From: Lingula anatina
Lineage: Eukaryota > Brachiopoda > Lingulata > Lingulida > Lingulidae
Direction of reading: 5' to 3'
Assembly (NCBI RefSeq): GCF_001039355.2
Contig: NW_019775610.1
Location: 62,001 to 126,000 of the forward strand
DNA: 64,000 bases
Shown here: positions 35,001-49,200 of the stretch, one piece after another
Numbering within the stretch: the stretch's first letter is position 1
Layout: each line of letters starts with the position of its first letter
Translations under genes and position numbers: made by a program
Notes under the pieces: model-generated
The model's input: only the letters and a program-made list of their open reading frames with translations
What the model was told of the DNA's origin: nothing
Databases searched by the model: none

Positions 35001-38000
35001 TACCCTTTAATTCAATGTCTTAACAATGGTTTTATTTCTTGTCTGAATAGTTTAATATGTTAATGTTTTAATACTGTTAAGTCAAATTAACTTGTAAGAA
35101 TTAAGACTAAAATATTGTTATTATTATTATAAATATTATAAATAATATTTATATTTATAAATAATATTATAAATATTATTTAAACCATTATTAATATTAT
35201 CATTTTTTCATCTAAACTGATATCATATAGAAGAAGATTTTCTTACAACAAAATCATCTGGGCCACATTTTTCGCCACTGTCTCTATATCCAACTTTTAG
35301 CTCTTGGCACCTGAAAAAATATAATTATGTATTATATGAATATTCCTTCTAACCTTACATGTAGCAAGTGAAATTGCTTGCAAATCAACAGTTTTGTTTC
35401 ACACTGATTTTAATGGGAAAAATTTGTGTAAAACTTAAAACTTCTTTACAATAAGCCATCTTCTTTATTCTGTTAAGTAGTTCTTTGTGTAATTTTTGTT
35501 GCACTGAACATGTTTAATAACATAAATTTAAATCACATTAAAACATCCTATGTAGTAGTTTAACATTAACAAATTAAATAAATTTAATAAACCAACAGCC
35601 TGTTACAACAGATACAAGTATTAAGCCTTCTTTTCATCAAAAGTACACATACATTATAACCTGATGAAATGGTTTTTGAAATACATAATAAGTCTTACCT
35701 TCCAGCATTGGGACCATCTGACCAGAAGATATTGCAGGCCTCTCTACTAAGGAGAAGTGGACCTTGGACATGGATAACTACAAGAAATACAGAGTTAAAT
35801 CTAAAGATTCACATTGAATTTTGTTCAAATGAATATGGGATGTTTATTTCCAACATAATCATTATAATATATTATTCCAACCAAACACCAAAGGCTATTT
35901 GTTTACAAAATAAAATTAATTTTGAACAAAAAGGCATTGAAACAAATACACTCTCCTCTTTCCCCGCTTCACTCATTTTCTACAAGTTTCTCACACTCTA
36001 AACTCTTTCCTGCACTTTTACCCCTACAATTCAAAATCAAAACTCATTAAAACTGGGAAATATATTCAGTTTGCTTTGATCATTATTGTAAGAGAACAAT
36101 TTATTTTAAATTATTCTTAAAGGATTTATAAAAAATATTTGCTCAAGGACAGGATACAAAAAAATTTAACAGATTCATTTTTTCTTCAACAAATACAAAC
36201 ACTCTATGTTGAAATGTGTCCCAACCTTGGTAAATCCATTAACACATGTTTCAAAGTCTACAACATTTTACCAGAAGAAAAAAAAACTGCTGGAAAAAAT
36301 CCCAGGTTGCTTAGATACAGGAGGAAAACATTGGAATACATGTCACACAGTGTGAATTAATTCCCATTCCCTGTCAACAACACCTAGACTTGAGTGAAAA
36401 GGGTATTTTCTACTCCTTTAACTTTACGAGCAACTTTTAGTCTTTCTAAATGAAGATGCAAACCAAGACCAGTATGAGTCTTTTTTTATTAGAAAGGTCG
36501 TGATACCCTACCAACAAGATCATATCTGATATGTTTCTAAAGGTTAAATGCTGAAAAACATATGCCCATATACCCCATTTTACATCAATTTACTGAATCA
36601 AAATCGGTAAATATGAAGGGGCAATTTTGTGTTATATTCTAGAATTTAACTGTGACATGCACACACATTCACGCTTTCCAATGCTTTTAACTCTTAAAAA
36701 GATAATTCATCAAAGAATATTTTTGTCTTATGTGCATTTTAATCATTTCAAATTTACACAGTTCATGTTGGAGACAGATGAAAAGAAACAGATATACAAG
36801 AAACCAGGCTTAGCTAAAGGCTAATCTCTAGGTTAACAAAACCAGGTAGAATTTGTCCGTCTCTTTATCTTAACCTGTCAATAGCTACCGTGATCTGTGT
36901 ATACTGTTGCTCCATAACATAAGATTGGGCTCTCCTGGCATCACAATGTAAATCAATACATATTCTAGTTACCACATCAGGTACTGCACAGTTACTTTTG
37001 TGTGAAATAAATATACAAATAAAAATAACCATTTTTTTAGAATCTATCATAGATTTAATGTGCAATCAGTTCAATACATTTTATGTTGCTGGGTAATGAC
37101 AATCGTACACATATGTAAATTGCAAAGTTCATATATTCACGTGTTCACACATGCATTACACTCAATTCATTTTATGCAATAGGATTAAATCAACACCCTA
37201 CTTGTACACCTTTTAGACTCAGCATAATAGCCCACATAAAAAATGTTGTCCTTTATTGACTATAATCTCAATGCAACATAATTGAGGAAACACTAGGAAC
37301 AGTCAGTGTTTACTGTTCTCTCCCAGCAACTGCACCAACAGAGGGAGAGTCCAATGATTACTCCACATCAATGCTGGAGTTTAATGCACAAACACACCGC
37401 TTAAGCTGGGTCTTGTTTAAGTAAGCGGAGCAGAGAAATGGAAACCAAACACAGTAAACATATTTACCCTCCCTTTGTCTCCTTCCCTGTCAGGAACTTT
37501 GTTAACATTTTTCTTGTACCTTGTTTTGATTTTGGGCATGAAATAAGGTACAGTTGCCTTCCTCACAAATTACCCGTTTCATTCTTGCAGATGATTACTT
37601 AAAATGTCATTCTCCAAAATAAACAAGATTTGTTTGTAAATCATGTACCCTGTTCCTGACCAATAGCCATCAGGGGCACATCAAAACCCAGTCCCACAAC
37701 ACTACGATAACTTCATAACAAACAGTATTAAGTGTACATTTCTTTTCATCTTTTTTAAAAATCATTATTATTCATAGACACAAGACAATGCCGATGCCTC
37801 AAAAGAAGATACATGAAGAGAGAAAAATGATCAGAGAGCTAAAGAAGCATCTGTGCAAGCTACTAATAAATATGGAGCATCACTTATTTTATCCACTTCA
37901 TCACTTCAAAAATAAACATTTTATATACATACAAAGTTTCCCACTTTCATTTCCGTAGAGCTTTTTAATTGTCTTTAACATGTATATTGACTATAACCTC

Positions 38001-38585
38001 AATGCAACTTCATTAATTTAATATACAAGTTTTGTTCAAATTTTTAAATAATCACCACACATTCCCTCTACTATACCAAAGGTACAATGAAAAACTTTTT
38101 TTTTAATAAGAATACAAATTTTCTAGGAAAGTTGGATAAAAATAAGTTAGTAATTTCTGAATAAATGAACCTCTGGCCCTGGCCTTACATGAAGGGAGTA
38201 AAATTTTCAATTGGCTTTAACACTCACCTGACAAAAGATTTGAGATTCTTGTAATGGCCATATTAACAGTATTTCTGAGGCGACCTTCTTCATTTTCAGA
38301 AAGACCCAAGTTCTCATAGTGGGCTATAATGCGGATGGGTTCATACGCTTCAACCACACGTTTCCTTCTGTATTTATAATTTATCTTATTTTTCGAGTTA
38401 TCCAAACTGTGTTCTGTTTGACTAGAATATTTGTCATCATGTCTGTGGCTGCTGGACCTATACTGTAAAGTGGATACTGGGACTGTATCTGGCTGGATCT
38501 GGTCATGGATGCAGGACCCATGAAGTCCAGTGACAGCCAGCAGCAGCCATAATGCCAAGACTGCACCAATATATGGAAGCAGCAT
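29087..38585 (-). CDS. LMLN: leishmanolysin-like zinc metallopeptidase with SEA-like module and membrane span
   Basis: Seventeen minus-strand exons: 38585-38228, 35777-35699, 35310-35247, 34478-34329, 34032-33904, 33685-33607, 33306-33152, 32903-32832, 32512-32410, 32218-32152, 31871-31778, 31416-31318, 31055-30930, 30523-30346, 30122-29910, 29675-29573 and 29381-29087. All phases agree, giving 787 residues. The order is: signal peptide (about 1-24), basic stretch KYRRKR that may end a propeptide, then an M8 peptidase domain. That domain has zinc motif HELFH (264-268), third histidine H345 and Met-turn SIMAP (354-358). Cysteine-rich segments and a Ser/Thr-rich stalk follow (about 545-580). 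An SEA-like module (about 585-690) contains EGSVIVQ. One membrane span (about 702-729) and a tail of about 58 residues complete the protein. M8 enzymes cleave proteins at the surface or in the secretory route. A 5' untranslated portion reaches an acceptor at 38648. Confidence 0.93.
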
Positions 38586-40281
38586 CTTCTGATTTTTCTA
38601 AGATGCTACATCTTACTTGATTGTCTTTTCCACAGTAGATGAACACTGCTGAAACAAAGAAACATGTCTTACACACATGCATGATAATGGCTTGATCTTT
38701 TAAATGGGGAAAAATTATCAATCTTTTAGAAACATAAAAAAACAAGATTTGAAAAAATGTTTCTGTGAAGCACTTGCAGTGCTTTTACTGTATAAATTTA
38801 AAAAGAACTTGAAGGAAGCCTGCTTTTCATTTTTGATCCTACCAATCAATAAAACTGATCTGATTTTTAGAATAAATTAGTTAAAAAATACTGTATCTAT
38901 AAAATTCACAATTTTTCCCATAAAAAGTTTAGGTGATTACCATAAATGACTGATTCACATATTATCTGCTTATTAATATGGTGTAATTATAAGGGCTAAA
39001 TACTGGTGTTTGGAAGAAAAATGAGGCAATTCAATACTTGACTAAAATCACAATATTTTTTACTAAAATGATAATGCAATTTTAAGCAAAGGGAACTCCT
39101 CATTGCATTTTTCTAAATTAAATAATTTGACACGCCTTTTAACATAAATACAGTATCTATCTACATTTGAATAAAAAGATTTAAGACAATGAAAACTTAT
39201 CTAAAACCCCTGTATGCTAACTTCATCCTTTAGACACTTTATATCAAAATAACATATAAATATGCCATATGGCTTAGAAACTACTTGAGTCATAAATTTG
39301 CAGGTCTATATGTCATGCAGAACTACTTATATTTCCCAGTTCTGAAACTAAAGATGATAAAACCTCTAAAATAAAAACACTTGGTATCATATTTCCTTTT
39401 AAAATGCACCAGAAGACATACAGTAGATGGTCTAGGTGACTGGGAAGTCACTCTGAATGTTGGTACAAAACCTTGAAACCAATTGCAGGGAAAGGTCAAG
39501 AAATGGTTCCAAAGTAGGAGATATTTGCTTTTTTTTTTCAAAAAAATTAAATTTGGTAAGAATATCCCATATAAGGTAATTTTAATCAAACAAAGTACCG
39601 GTACACGTACTTTATTAAATATGAAAATTAGTGTTGGTAAAAGGAATTAATGACAGTGGGAAAAACAAGTGCTGAATTCCTTGCTTAATTCATCTTTTGC
39701 CTTTCATTATCGTTTAGCAGTATTTTTAGCATTTAATAGTTGCATTACTGATGTTATTTCTTGGCGTAAATTTTGCTGCTTTACTTCACAAGTAACATTC
39801 AAATCAAATCCTTATTTTGTTTAAACAATCCATCAGAGTTCCAAATACGTGTATGATATCATCACTGTTTGTTAAAAAAATCAAAACAAAAGACAGGTAC
39901 ACGTCGTTTGCTGGCTAACATACAGTAAGTTGCACTGCACATTACAATCAGTACTAGTGGTTGTACAATGGTTCTAGTACTTGTACCGACTTCTTGACTG
40001 CATGTTTGACACAACAAATCAAAACTAAAGTTAACGTTAGATCTCGAACGAAAAAGACCTTAGTCCAACAGACCAATATTGATAATTGTACTCACACTCC
40101 ATTCATTCAACATAGCAGAGTTTATGTCAGAAAAACTCCTTACCGTTTTGACATTGTTACCATTCCACACCTTCCTGTAAAGTCTCTCCAAACGTCACGC
40201 GGAGTTACTATTCGTCACCGATTGGTTGGTATGAACTCCGCGCCTGCGCTCTAATCTTCACCTCATGGTTCCGGTACATGC
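38586..40281. promoter_or_regulatory. head-to-head spacer of the leishmanolysin-like gene and THUMPD2
   Basis: The stretch from 38586 to 38648 is probably 5' untranslated sequence of the minus-strand peptidase, with a further non-coding first exon expected upstream. Around 40190-40260 the base composition turns GC-rich, with CGTCAC and an ATTGG (inverted CCAAT) box at 40221-40225, directly before THUMPD2. This suggests a shared divergent promoter; no transcript data support it. Confidence 0.45.
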
Positions 40282-42432
40282 ATGAAAATGTCAACAGTCG
40301 TGAGCTCGCCGTATTTTTGCACGGCTGGCAGAGGAACAGAGCGTTTTCTAGTCGAGGAACTGAAGGCAAAAGGTGCAACGCAGGTAAGGGTATTATGCAT
40401 TCAATAATTTCTGTATATATCAGTAATAAAGCGAATAGATTTTTTTCTCAAAGGCAGCTAGCGATTTACGATCGAAGTACTATTTCAGCATTTGTAGTTC
40501 TAAATTGCAGAGTTGGCATTGGACCCGTGTGGCATGATGTTTCATGTGCCATTAGCACTCTTACTTTTGGCTTTTTTGATATGCACGATATGTGTTAAAA
40601 TATATTAACACAAATTGCACATATCAGAAACCGTAATTAAAGTGGTTACGACGCTTGAAACACCGTGCTATGATCCTGTGGTTTTTGTGAGGAGCACATT
40701 TGTTTACAATATTGAATTAGAATGATGGCAAGTTGCATGTGTGCTTTGGTTAAAATGTGAATACAAATTCAATTTGTTTTCATATATTTATAAAAGCAAA
40801 CATTTTTTATTTTTATTTAACTGTTTGAAAAATGCAAAATGATGACACATTTTGTTTATTTCAAGGTTCAACAGTTTGATGGTAAGGTTTTATTTCACTT
40901 TCAAGGCAAGTGTGAGAAGCTTATTGACACAAGATCAGCTGAAAGATTGTTTATCCAAGTATGTTTTCAGAATAATATAGGTTTCACCAGAAGGAAAGGT
41001 TTGTCCAGAGATTATCTCAAATAATTTTTTTAAAAGACAGTAATTTAAAAAAAATTACAGCTTTGAGTCTTTTCCTTTGACTGTTGATAGGCACATCCTA
41101 GTTCAAGATTTTCATGTTCACTGTACTTGTTGCCACAATGTATTGTCAATTATATTATGAATAAGTTTCTTAAAAATAAGCTTTGCGATTAAGATTTCTT
41201 AAAAATAAGTCTTGTTATCTTATTCACTGTTTGTATTTTTTTTAGGTCTGCACCAAGTTTCTGAATTAATTAAACAAATCAATAGTTGGTCAGATAACCT
41301 GAACTCTTGGAAAATATTTCAATTTTCTCATAAGACTGGAGACAGTGAGAAAACAGCCATTGGAAATAATGATGATGACCACACCCCAGCAAAGAGGCAG
41401 AAATTGGATTCTGAGTCACAAGTTACTTTTAGAGTCTCTTGCAAGTGTTCAGGCAACACTGGGAGAATGTTTTCATTACAGCAATGGTCAAAAACTCTTG
41501 GTATTGCTGTAGCAAAGAAAACAGGCTGGAAAGCTAACCTCAAAGATCCCATGCTGGAAATATATGTTCAGATCAACGATGTTCATTTTGTCATTGGCTT
41601 TCCAGTAACTAAAATCCCACTTTCAAAAAGGACTTACATTAAGCACATAGGTCTCAGATCCACAGTCAGTTGGATTCTATGCTCCTTATGTGACATTTCC
41701 CCATGTGATGTTGTATTAGACCCCATGTGTGGAGCAGCAACCATCTTAATGGAGGCACAGCACAGCTGGCCCCATGCCAGATATTATGGATTTGACATTT
41801 CAGACTCACAGCTGGTGAAAGCAAGTGAAAATAAACAACTTTTACCTGATTCTAATAGCATTGAGTTGCTACAAGCAGATGTCAGGCAGCTACCAATGAA
41901 ATCAGGCAGTGTGGATGTCATTATATGTGATCCTCCATTTGGATATAAACATTGTAGCCCAAAGACTGTGGAAACCCTTTACCCACTGATGATCTCTGAG
42001 ATGAACAGGGTATTGAAGCCAGGAGGAAGAGTGGTTCTTCTCACAGTCACAGATCTGAAAGATTTGGTCTTACACCTGGTTTCAGGTCAGCATGCTCATC
42101 AAGAGATAGATGTTGAATCTAATCAAGTAGTTATTAGACAAGAAAAGAAATATGTGGGACAAGAAATTCACACCCCTGCTGATTTGGGAACTGTCAACAG
42201 TGAAGTGGAGCTCGATAAACGTTTAGAAGTTGCAAGCACTGGTCATGCAGTAGACCTGGGCAATAAAAATGGTAACGCCGAGCACAAGAACTTTGAGAAC
42301 AGTAAAAATGATCCTAGGTCCAGTAGTAAATGTGTAGAGGAAGAGGTTGTGCACATATCTTGGGTATTACAGCAGTGTAGTTATTTGAAACTTGGAGAAA
42401 CGCATGCTCAGATTATGGTTTTTACCAAATAA
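40282..42432 (+). CDS. THUMPD2: THUMP domain-containing protein 2, SAM-dependent RNA guanosine methyltransferase
   Basis: Exon 1 is 40282-40383, exon 2 starts at 40866, and exon 3 is 41246-42432. Exon 2 probably ends at 40998 (about 473 residues) or 40980; both restore phase 1. A donor-like GTATGT at 40959 would need a further small exon. The N terminus reads SPYFCTAGRGTERFLVEEL, typical of THUMPD2/3 proteins, then SAERLF in the THUMP region. The C-terminal half is a Rossmann methyltransferase with VLDPMCGAATILMEA (SAM-binding motif I) and IICDPPFGYK (motif IV, DPPF). Human THUMPD2 works with TRMT112 and is reported to form m2G in U6 snRNA; the same role here is inferred by orthology. ATG 40288 has a better context than 40282. 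The C-terminal 120 residues are poorly conserved. Confidence 0.88.
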
Positions 42433-43207
42433 TTGTGAACCTTTTGATGCAGACATTTATCAATCATTTGAAATGAACACAAAATATTTTAATCATTCTT
42501 GTAGCATTTTATTTGGTAAGATAAACTATGAAAAGTCCTGCAAATTGCATTTTATTTTTCTTTATTACGAATCCTCTTCTTATTTCACTTTAAATGTGGA
42601 ATAATAGTATGTCTTGATGGGATATGTGCTTGATACTTATTTTTCAAATCTCTTACAGTATTTAAAATACTATCAATCATAAAAAGATTATTTCTGCCAT
42701 AAATGAAAAGTCCTGAAAAGAGTCCCTGACATAAATAGCAGTGCATTTTTAACTTCTAACAATGCACGCATACAAAAGTTCCATAAATGTAGACACTCAA
42801 TGGCTGAATAGTAAATGACGCCAACTCTTCATCTTCATGTTAGAAACACACCCACTGACTAGTTTGAATCTTTCACAACCACAATCATGTTGTGGTAAAT
42901 GTTTCCTTCGCTGTTACACTTGCTAATTTTTTTGTCGAGATTCAACCATCATGGCTTCATGTCTTAGAACAATTGTTCTTCAGTCCACCAACTTGAACTT
43001 TGTTTTTGTCATACATCTAAAAGTAAAAGAAAAAGGAGGTTACTAAGGTGACAGCAACAGATTGCCTCCCTGGTAAATTTGCAGGTTTATAGATTTCACA
43101 CTGCCTAACACATACTTAAACATATGTAAGGGAAATTATTTTCAGAAATCTCTACTTGGGTTTTCAACTTGCATATTAAACATTATGTTATATACTAAAC
43201 ACACACT
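42433..43207. other. convergent 3' ends of THUMPD2 and ZC3H14
   Basis: Non-coding spacer of about 775 bp between two stop codons on opposite strands. It should hold both 3' untranslated regions, which may overlap. TTTATT words near 42510 and 42560 give AATAAA on the minus strand, candidates for the ZC3H14 end. No extra exon was seen. Confidence 0.55.
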
Positions 43208-46200
43208 TTATGTGCCAGCCTTCCACTTCAGTTTATCTTGAGTGGGCAGAGAGGGGTGTGTAAACGCACACTGAGATTTGTTGTTACAACTGATGCCAAA
43301 GCGACATGGCTGAAATTGGAAAAAAAATCGCATCAGTTCAGCAATGTATTGGTTGGTAATATATTAAAAGTATAACTACCAATAACATATTAAATCACAC
43401 ACACAGACACACAAAATCTTTTATACTGCTAGTCAAAGGAAATATCTGACCATTCAAACCAATGTAATTTCCAAAAGTCATTTCAACAAGTGAAAAATTA
43501 ACACAATTGTGTACTAAGTAAACATCTGTGCAAATCACAAATTCTAAGCTTTATTCAGCTACAGATGGTCTTTGGACTTTACTCTAAAAAGCAATAAAAT
43601 TTATGTTAAGCTTTAAGTCGACATGCAAGCATTAATTATTCTTAATCCTTTTTTAAAGCAAATGGTAAACTATGTGTACATACCTTTGGGTGACTGAAAA
43701 CACAGTTAACATTTGTGCAGTTTGGGATGTATTTGCAGGTGATCTGTTTGGGACCTTTTGGCACTGGGGGGATACTGGCATGTGATGTAGGAAATAAAAA
43801 CTTAGGCGGGGCTATAACCACTGGAAATGTAAAATATGGAAAGAATATTTAGTGTCAACTTAAAGCTTTGGATATGTCTACTTACCACTTCTATGAAAAC
43901 TCTTAAATCTACACTTTATCATACTTAATAAATATGGAAATTACAATTATCAAACATTCTTCCAGTTTCATTTCTCCATTTTAATTTTTTTCACACAAAA
44001 TACTTAATGACATAAGCCCAACTTCTCAATATCATCACCTCCATATATAAACAAAAACAAAGAAAAACTTAAGCTAATGTGTTTTTTTTTAACTTATTTA
44101 GTGTTTAAACTAAGTATCAAGACAGCTTACCCTGCTGTACAGTGGGTATTACTGGGCTTCGCTTGCTTGCATGTGTAAATGGACAATCACTCCTGCTACA
44201 GTTGGCATCAAACTTGCAGTTGGGATGCACAAATAAACACTTGTCTCCATATTTGCACTTAGGGAATGTTCTGCAAGTAATAAAATTATCAAGTTCTTCC
44301 ATTCTGCAGGTTGCCAATGTTAAACATTTCATTTTTCTAAGGTTTAATCAAGTCTGTGAAGTTCAGTTTACAAGAGAGCTATTTTGAGCATTTTACCATC
44401 TATGAATTTACTTCTAATGCACAATGAGTCCAATATTATTTCTTTTCCTTTCTGCAATACTAAAAATGATGGGTAAAAAATGTAAGAGTCCTTACTTGCA
44501 CTGTGTTTTTGGGTGATGATATTGACAACTTTCACCATTTTTGCATGTAGGCCAAAATTTACACCTCTCAGCTGGCTTCATTTTTTTCCTTGGTGATGTG
44601 TTGTTCTCTTGCTCCTCCACTGCATCCTCTTTAAAATTGAAAAATCATAAATTAATGGAGATTTTTCACATAAATGTGCATAAATGAAAATAAAAGTGGG
44701 AATGAAGTTTGACATCCTTACAGAAATACATTTCTTACTTAAAACTGCAAATCTGAGCACACCAAACATGCATGCATGCATAAATACATAATTCAATAGC
44801 AAAGCAAATTTAACATGTTCACTAAATGCACGTACCATCAGAATCTGCTGCTAGGTTTATTGACAGTCCCTGGACTGGAGGTCTTTTTCTTGAAGTCAGA
44901 TTCTTGGTGGCAGAGTCCTCCACAATTATCACCTCTCCTCCCTCATTACTGTCCATGTCCTCCTCGTCGCTGTACGACCCTCTTCTCCGGTGTCTCAGGT
45001 CAGAGGGGTTTACACCATCAAGAGTGACCACAAACTTTGGACTGGTCATACCAGCACTCCTGGGACTGGAAATGAAAATGGACCTCTAAATATAAAAATC
45101 CCAAAAATACAAGCACATGAGGCACGCACCTAATTAGGAGAGTCAAACAAATACACACAAATACAAAACTCAAACCCAAAAGATTACTGGGCAAAAATTG
45201 GGAAGGCACTCATCTCTACTGTAATGAAGTAAAAACTTATCTTCAATGACAAAAACACAAAAGCAGACAACCTGGCATTTACAATAAAGTGACGCAAGGT
45301 GATGTGATTCTTAAACAACAAGCAGCAAAATGTCTGCAGGCAAATTAAACATCACCAACTATTTGTGGTAATGATAACAAAATTTAAACCTCTGATTTCA
45401 ATGTGGTAAGCAACAACCACAAAAGCAATCTGAAAAAAAGGATATGCAAATAAAGAAAATCGGATTATCCACTAAAAAAGAAGTATCAGTTTGCTATATA
45501 TTATCATTAACACTATGTCCAGGAGCTGATAAATGCAACAAATATCACTATATAGTTTGCACCTCACAACCTGGTAGGGCATTAGAGGTTGTATGTGGGT
45601 GTAATGAGTAGTGTGCTACCTGTAGGCCCTGTGCAAAAATGTGACAAGTATTACAGATGTCACCTTTACCAGGTGTGGTCATGTGATCCAGAGGTGAGGT
45701 GAATAACGCTCTGTTCTCACCTCACTTTGTTGTATATTCTTCCTAGACAGTTAGAGGGACAATTATAAGGCAAGATTTCTCTACAGTAACTAAAGATCAA
45801 AAGTGGACTTTGAAATGGCTTCTGACATCAACTGGCAACTTTTACAAGGACAGTAAGAGATACATTCATGAGACAGAATTTCAATACAGCTAGAGGTTTC
45901 ACTACAGATACAAATTTACAAACAAATTAAAATTTCATCCGACTCTGAAGTGTTGACTAGCACAATGTATTCAGCCTTAGGTAACAGTACAGCTACAGCT
46001 TAATATATCAGCACAGTGCAAACAAATTACTGTTTTCACTGAGATTATAACTTAACTTAACAACAACTCTAACTACTACTACTAACTGTATTTGTAAAGT
46101 GCCAATGGGAAATGAAATCAACTTTATACATGTAATTAAGTTTATTTTTCTACATGGGGATGTTAATCAATCCATGTGAAGTGCTGCATCAGCACTATAT

Positions 46201-49200
46201 TACCATGAACACCTGACAAAACAGATTCCAGAAAAGCACTGATCACTTTGCTCCTCACAATCTGACAAGATGTCAGCGGCTTTATTCTCACTCCTAACAA
46301 TTTCTGCAAATAAGTAAGTTATACCTGTTGATGATCTTTCTGTTATCAGGTATCCTGTCAATGCTATCACTTTCTCCAATCCTATCTACATCACTGTTGT
46401 CTTCACTGTCGTTTAGGTTGAGTATGTCTGAGCTATAATCTACTGGCAAATGCACACGGGTTGGCTGGTAAGTTTTTATGATTCTGCTGTCCATCTCGGG
46501 GTATACTGAAAAAAAATAAATAAAAAAACATCAAATTTCATTAACTTATATCAGATTTTGAACCATAGTTTGTTGTTTAACAAAAATAGATATGCACTGA
46601 TCTTCCAGCAATCTTACCTAGTGGATAAACCAATTCCAATTGCTGTTCAATGACACTGTATTACAAAAACCACCTTGCAAAAACGTACACGAAAAGAAAG
46701 CTTTAAAAGAGTTGTGTTAACCCCTTCTTGAAATACTGACACTGAGCATGCAAAATTTAAGTCACAACATAAACTTCAGATTGCTGTGCATACCTTCAAA
46801 TTCCACTTCTTTTTCTTGGTCCTCTTCTGAGGATGCACTAGCTCCCAGTCTCTGCAGCAGTTCCTCTCGCCTGGTCTTTGAATACAGCTGCATCCCTCTA
46901 CTTCTCTGCACAGGCCTTACTAGAGCATGACCTGGAGAAATGTGCATGCACTGACTGTGAACTGTCTTCTGTATTTAAAGTGAATTACATTTATACTGAA
47001 TTCAACTGATAACATAAAACACTAGAGAGAACCTGTCATAAAACCAAAACAATTCCTATATCACATAATTTTGCCCACCTTAAATGACATATCATCATAC
47101 TAAAATTGCCTTCACAATTACTAAAACTGAAGACCATTCTTATCTGTTATCTCATTTTCTTTTCCCTTCCAACATACTTGTTTTCCTAGTTTCCTCTGAC
47201 TGATGTACCGTTCTTGTCAGCAAAGATCTGGCATCTTCAAAAGGTTCCAAGTACTGAGGTTTAATGGAAGGCTTGCGAAGTGCAGCCTTCTTGCTAGTTA
47301 CTGATGTCTCTGCTTCGGTCATTGCCTTCAGTAGAAGACTCTTGTTGGCTTGCAGAGATTTTGGAACACTGGACCTGTGGTAACAGGTAACATCTTTAAT
47401 AAAATTGGCGATATTTACAGATCTTTAAAAAGTATAATACAGCTTCTCCAAAAAAAGGGTCATTCATTATTATATTACCAAAGTAACTCATTATCAAAGG
47501 ACCCTTTCACAAGGCTTTCACACACAGGAATTTTTTTTTTTTATNTCAAAAACATATTTTGTGTAAATATAAAACCAGTGCAGAGATATAAACAAAAATC
47601 TATCCGTCAAAATAAGCACATCAACTTGGAAACTTTTTCCTTTGGAGACATATTCATATTAGCTCTTACTTTCTCTCAGTGACCCTGATGACACTGGCCA
47701 CACTGCCCACTGCTGGGTTGTGAGGATCATACTCCTCCTCGTCCTCCTCCTCCTCACTGTGATGCACCACTGTTCCTACCACTGAACGCCTCTGAGCATG
47801 AACAACAGGGCGGACCTGAAAACGTACATGGACAATGTCAAAAGAAATCTAGCTCCAGTCACAAATACATCATGGGTTGCCAATGTCCATAGTATCTTGA
47901 TTATCGTTTTCTATCCTGAAAGTCCATTCCATCAACTTAGTACTTTACTTTTCAACATATGTAGCCATATTTTTTTAGGTTTACAATAAAAATTGGGCAA
48001 TAAATGAAAGTGCATCCATGACTCATGAGTATAACTTCAACTGCTCCACCTTAAACTGGCCTGTATGTTCCCCATTCTGATATCAATATCATGCTCACCT
48101 TTGATGTTTTTGGAGTGTATCTGCTGGATGCTCCAGATTTGGCAGATACTTTAGCTGGTGCCACAGAGGTAACAGACCTCACTGGGGCTGCCTTCTGAAC
48201 AGTAGGCAAAACTTTTGAAGACACTTTGGTCTGTTTTTTATCTTGAGTTGATTTATGCAAACTGTCTTTGGGCTCTTCTTCCCGAAATTCATCTAAATAT
48301 AAAATTGAACAAAAAAGTGCATAAACAAGAAGACAGATAATTAATGCATGAAAATTTACAATTATCTTTATAAAAAAACTTAAAGCGCCAATTCATACTG
48401 CTTTTTTTTTTTGCATTATGTGTTAGGAAGATGTAAAACCTTTTGCTTAGAGTGGGATATGCAGTAATGTGTGGCATACCATCTTTTATTGTGACCTCTA
48501 CTATATCAGTTGCAGGCTCTTCCAGCTTTTGATCTTTATGAGCTGCAGATTTGTTGGATGTGACACTTTTCTCTTTCTTTTGTTTTTCCTTTTCTTTCAA
48601 AGCATCATTGATTTCTGTTGTTTTCTTGGTCTGGCTGACTCCTGTCTGTGATTTTGTTCTGTCTTGGATAGCATCTTCATGTACAATTACTGGCTCGGCT
48701 TTGGGTTGCTCTTCAGAAAAGAATTAGAAGCATTTCATGAGCAGCAAAGTCTAAAAAAAGTGCTAAAGATCTTCAAGTGTTGGGATCAAATTGATGAATA
48801 ACACTTTAAAAATTCAAATTCCAGACTTCAACATTCCAGTAGGTACAATGTACATTACCCTGATGAGGAAGGGGTGTACAATCTACCAGTACTGGGGTAG
48901 CGCTAACACTTGCCAATTTAGCCAAATGCTAAAACTGACTTAAACTGGCTAAAGAAAAAGGGCTTGATTTGACTTGTTTTAGCCAAATTATAACTATTTT
49001 GATAACAAATTGACAAAAATGTGGTGATTTGGCTAAGCAAAAAAAAAAAATTGCTAGCACTACCCCAGCAGTATCTGTAGTACTACTAGCATACCACTCG
49101 AATTTAATCCAATAGCTTTTTTTCCCAAAATCATGACAAAAGATAAAAATGAAAACAAATATTTTATACTATGGTAAACATAATATAAGTGTCAACCTTA

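Noticed and set aside
40278-40598. 106-codon plus-strand open frame at the THUMPD2 start
   Set aside because: The real exon uses the frame starting at 40282 (or 40288), which gives the conserved YFCTAGRG. The longer frame runs into intron 1 and has no family match.
41212-41245. Start codon at 41212 for the long THUMPD2 open frame
   Set aside because: These bases are intron, ending in the acceptor at 41244-41245; upstream exons carry the conserved N terminus.
44815-45089. Two plus-strand open frames
   Set aside because: Both are antisense to the ZC3H14 exon 45065-44836, which is supported by phase and sequence.
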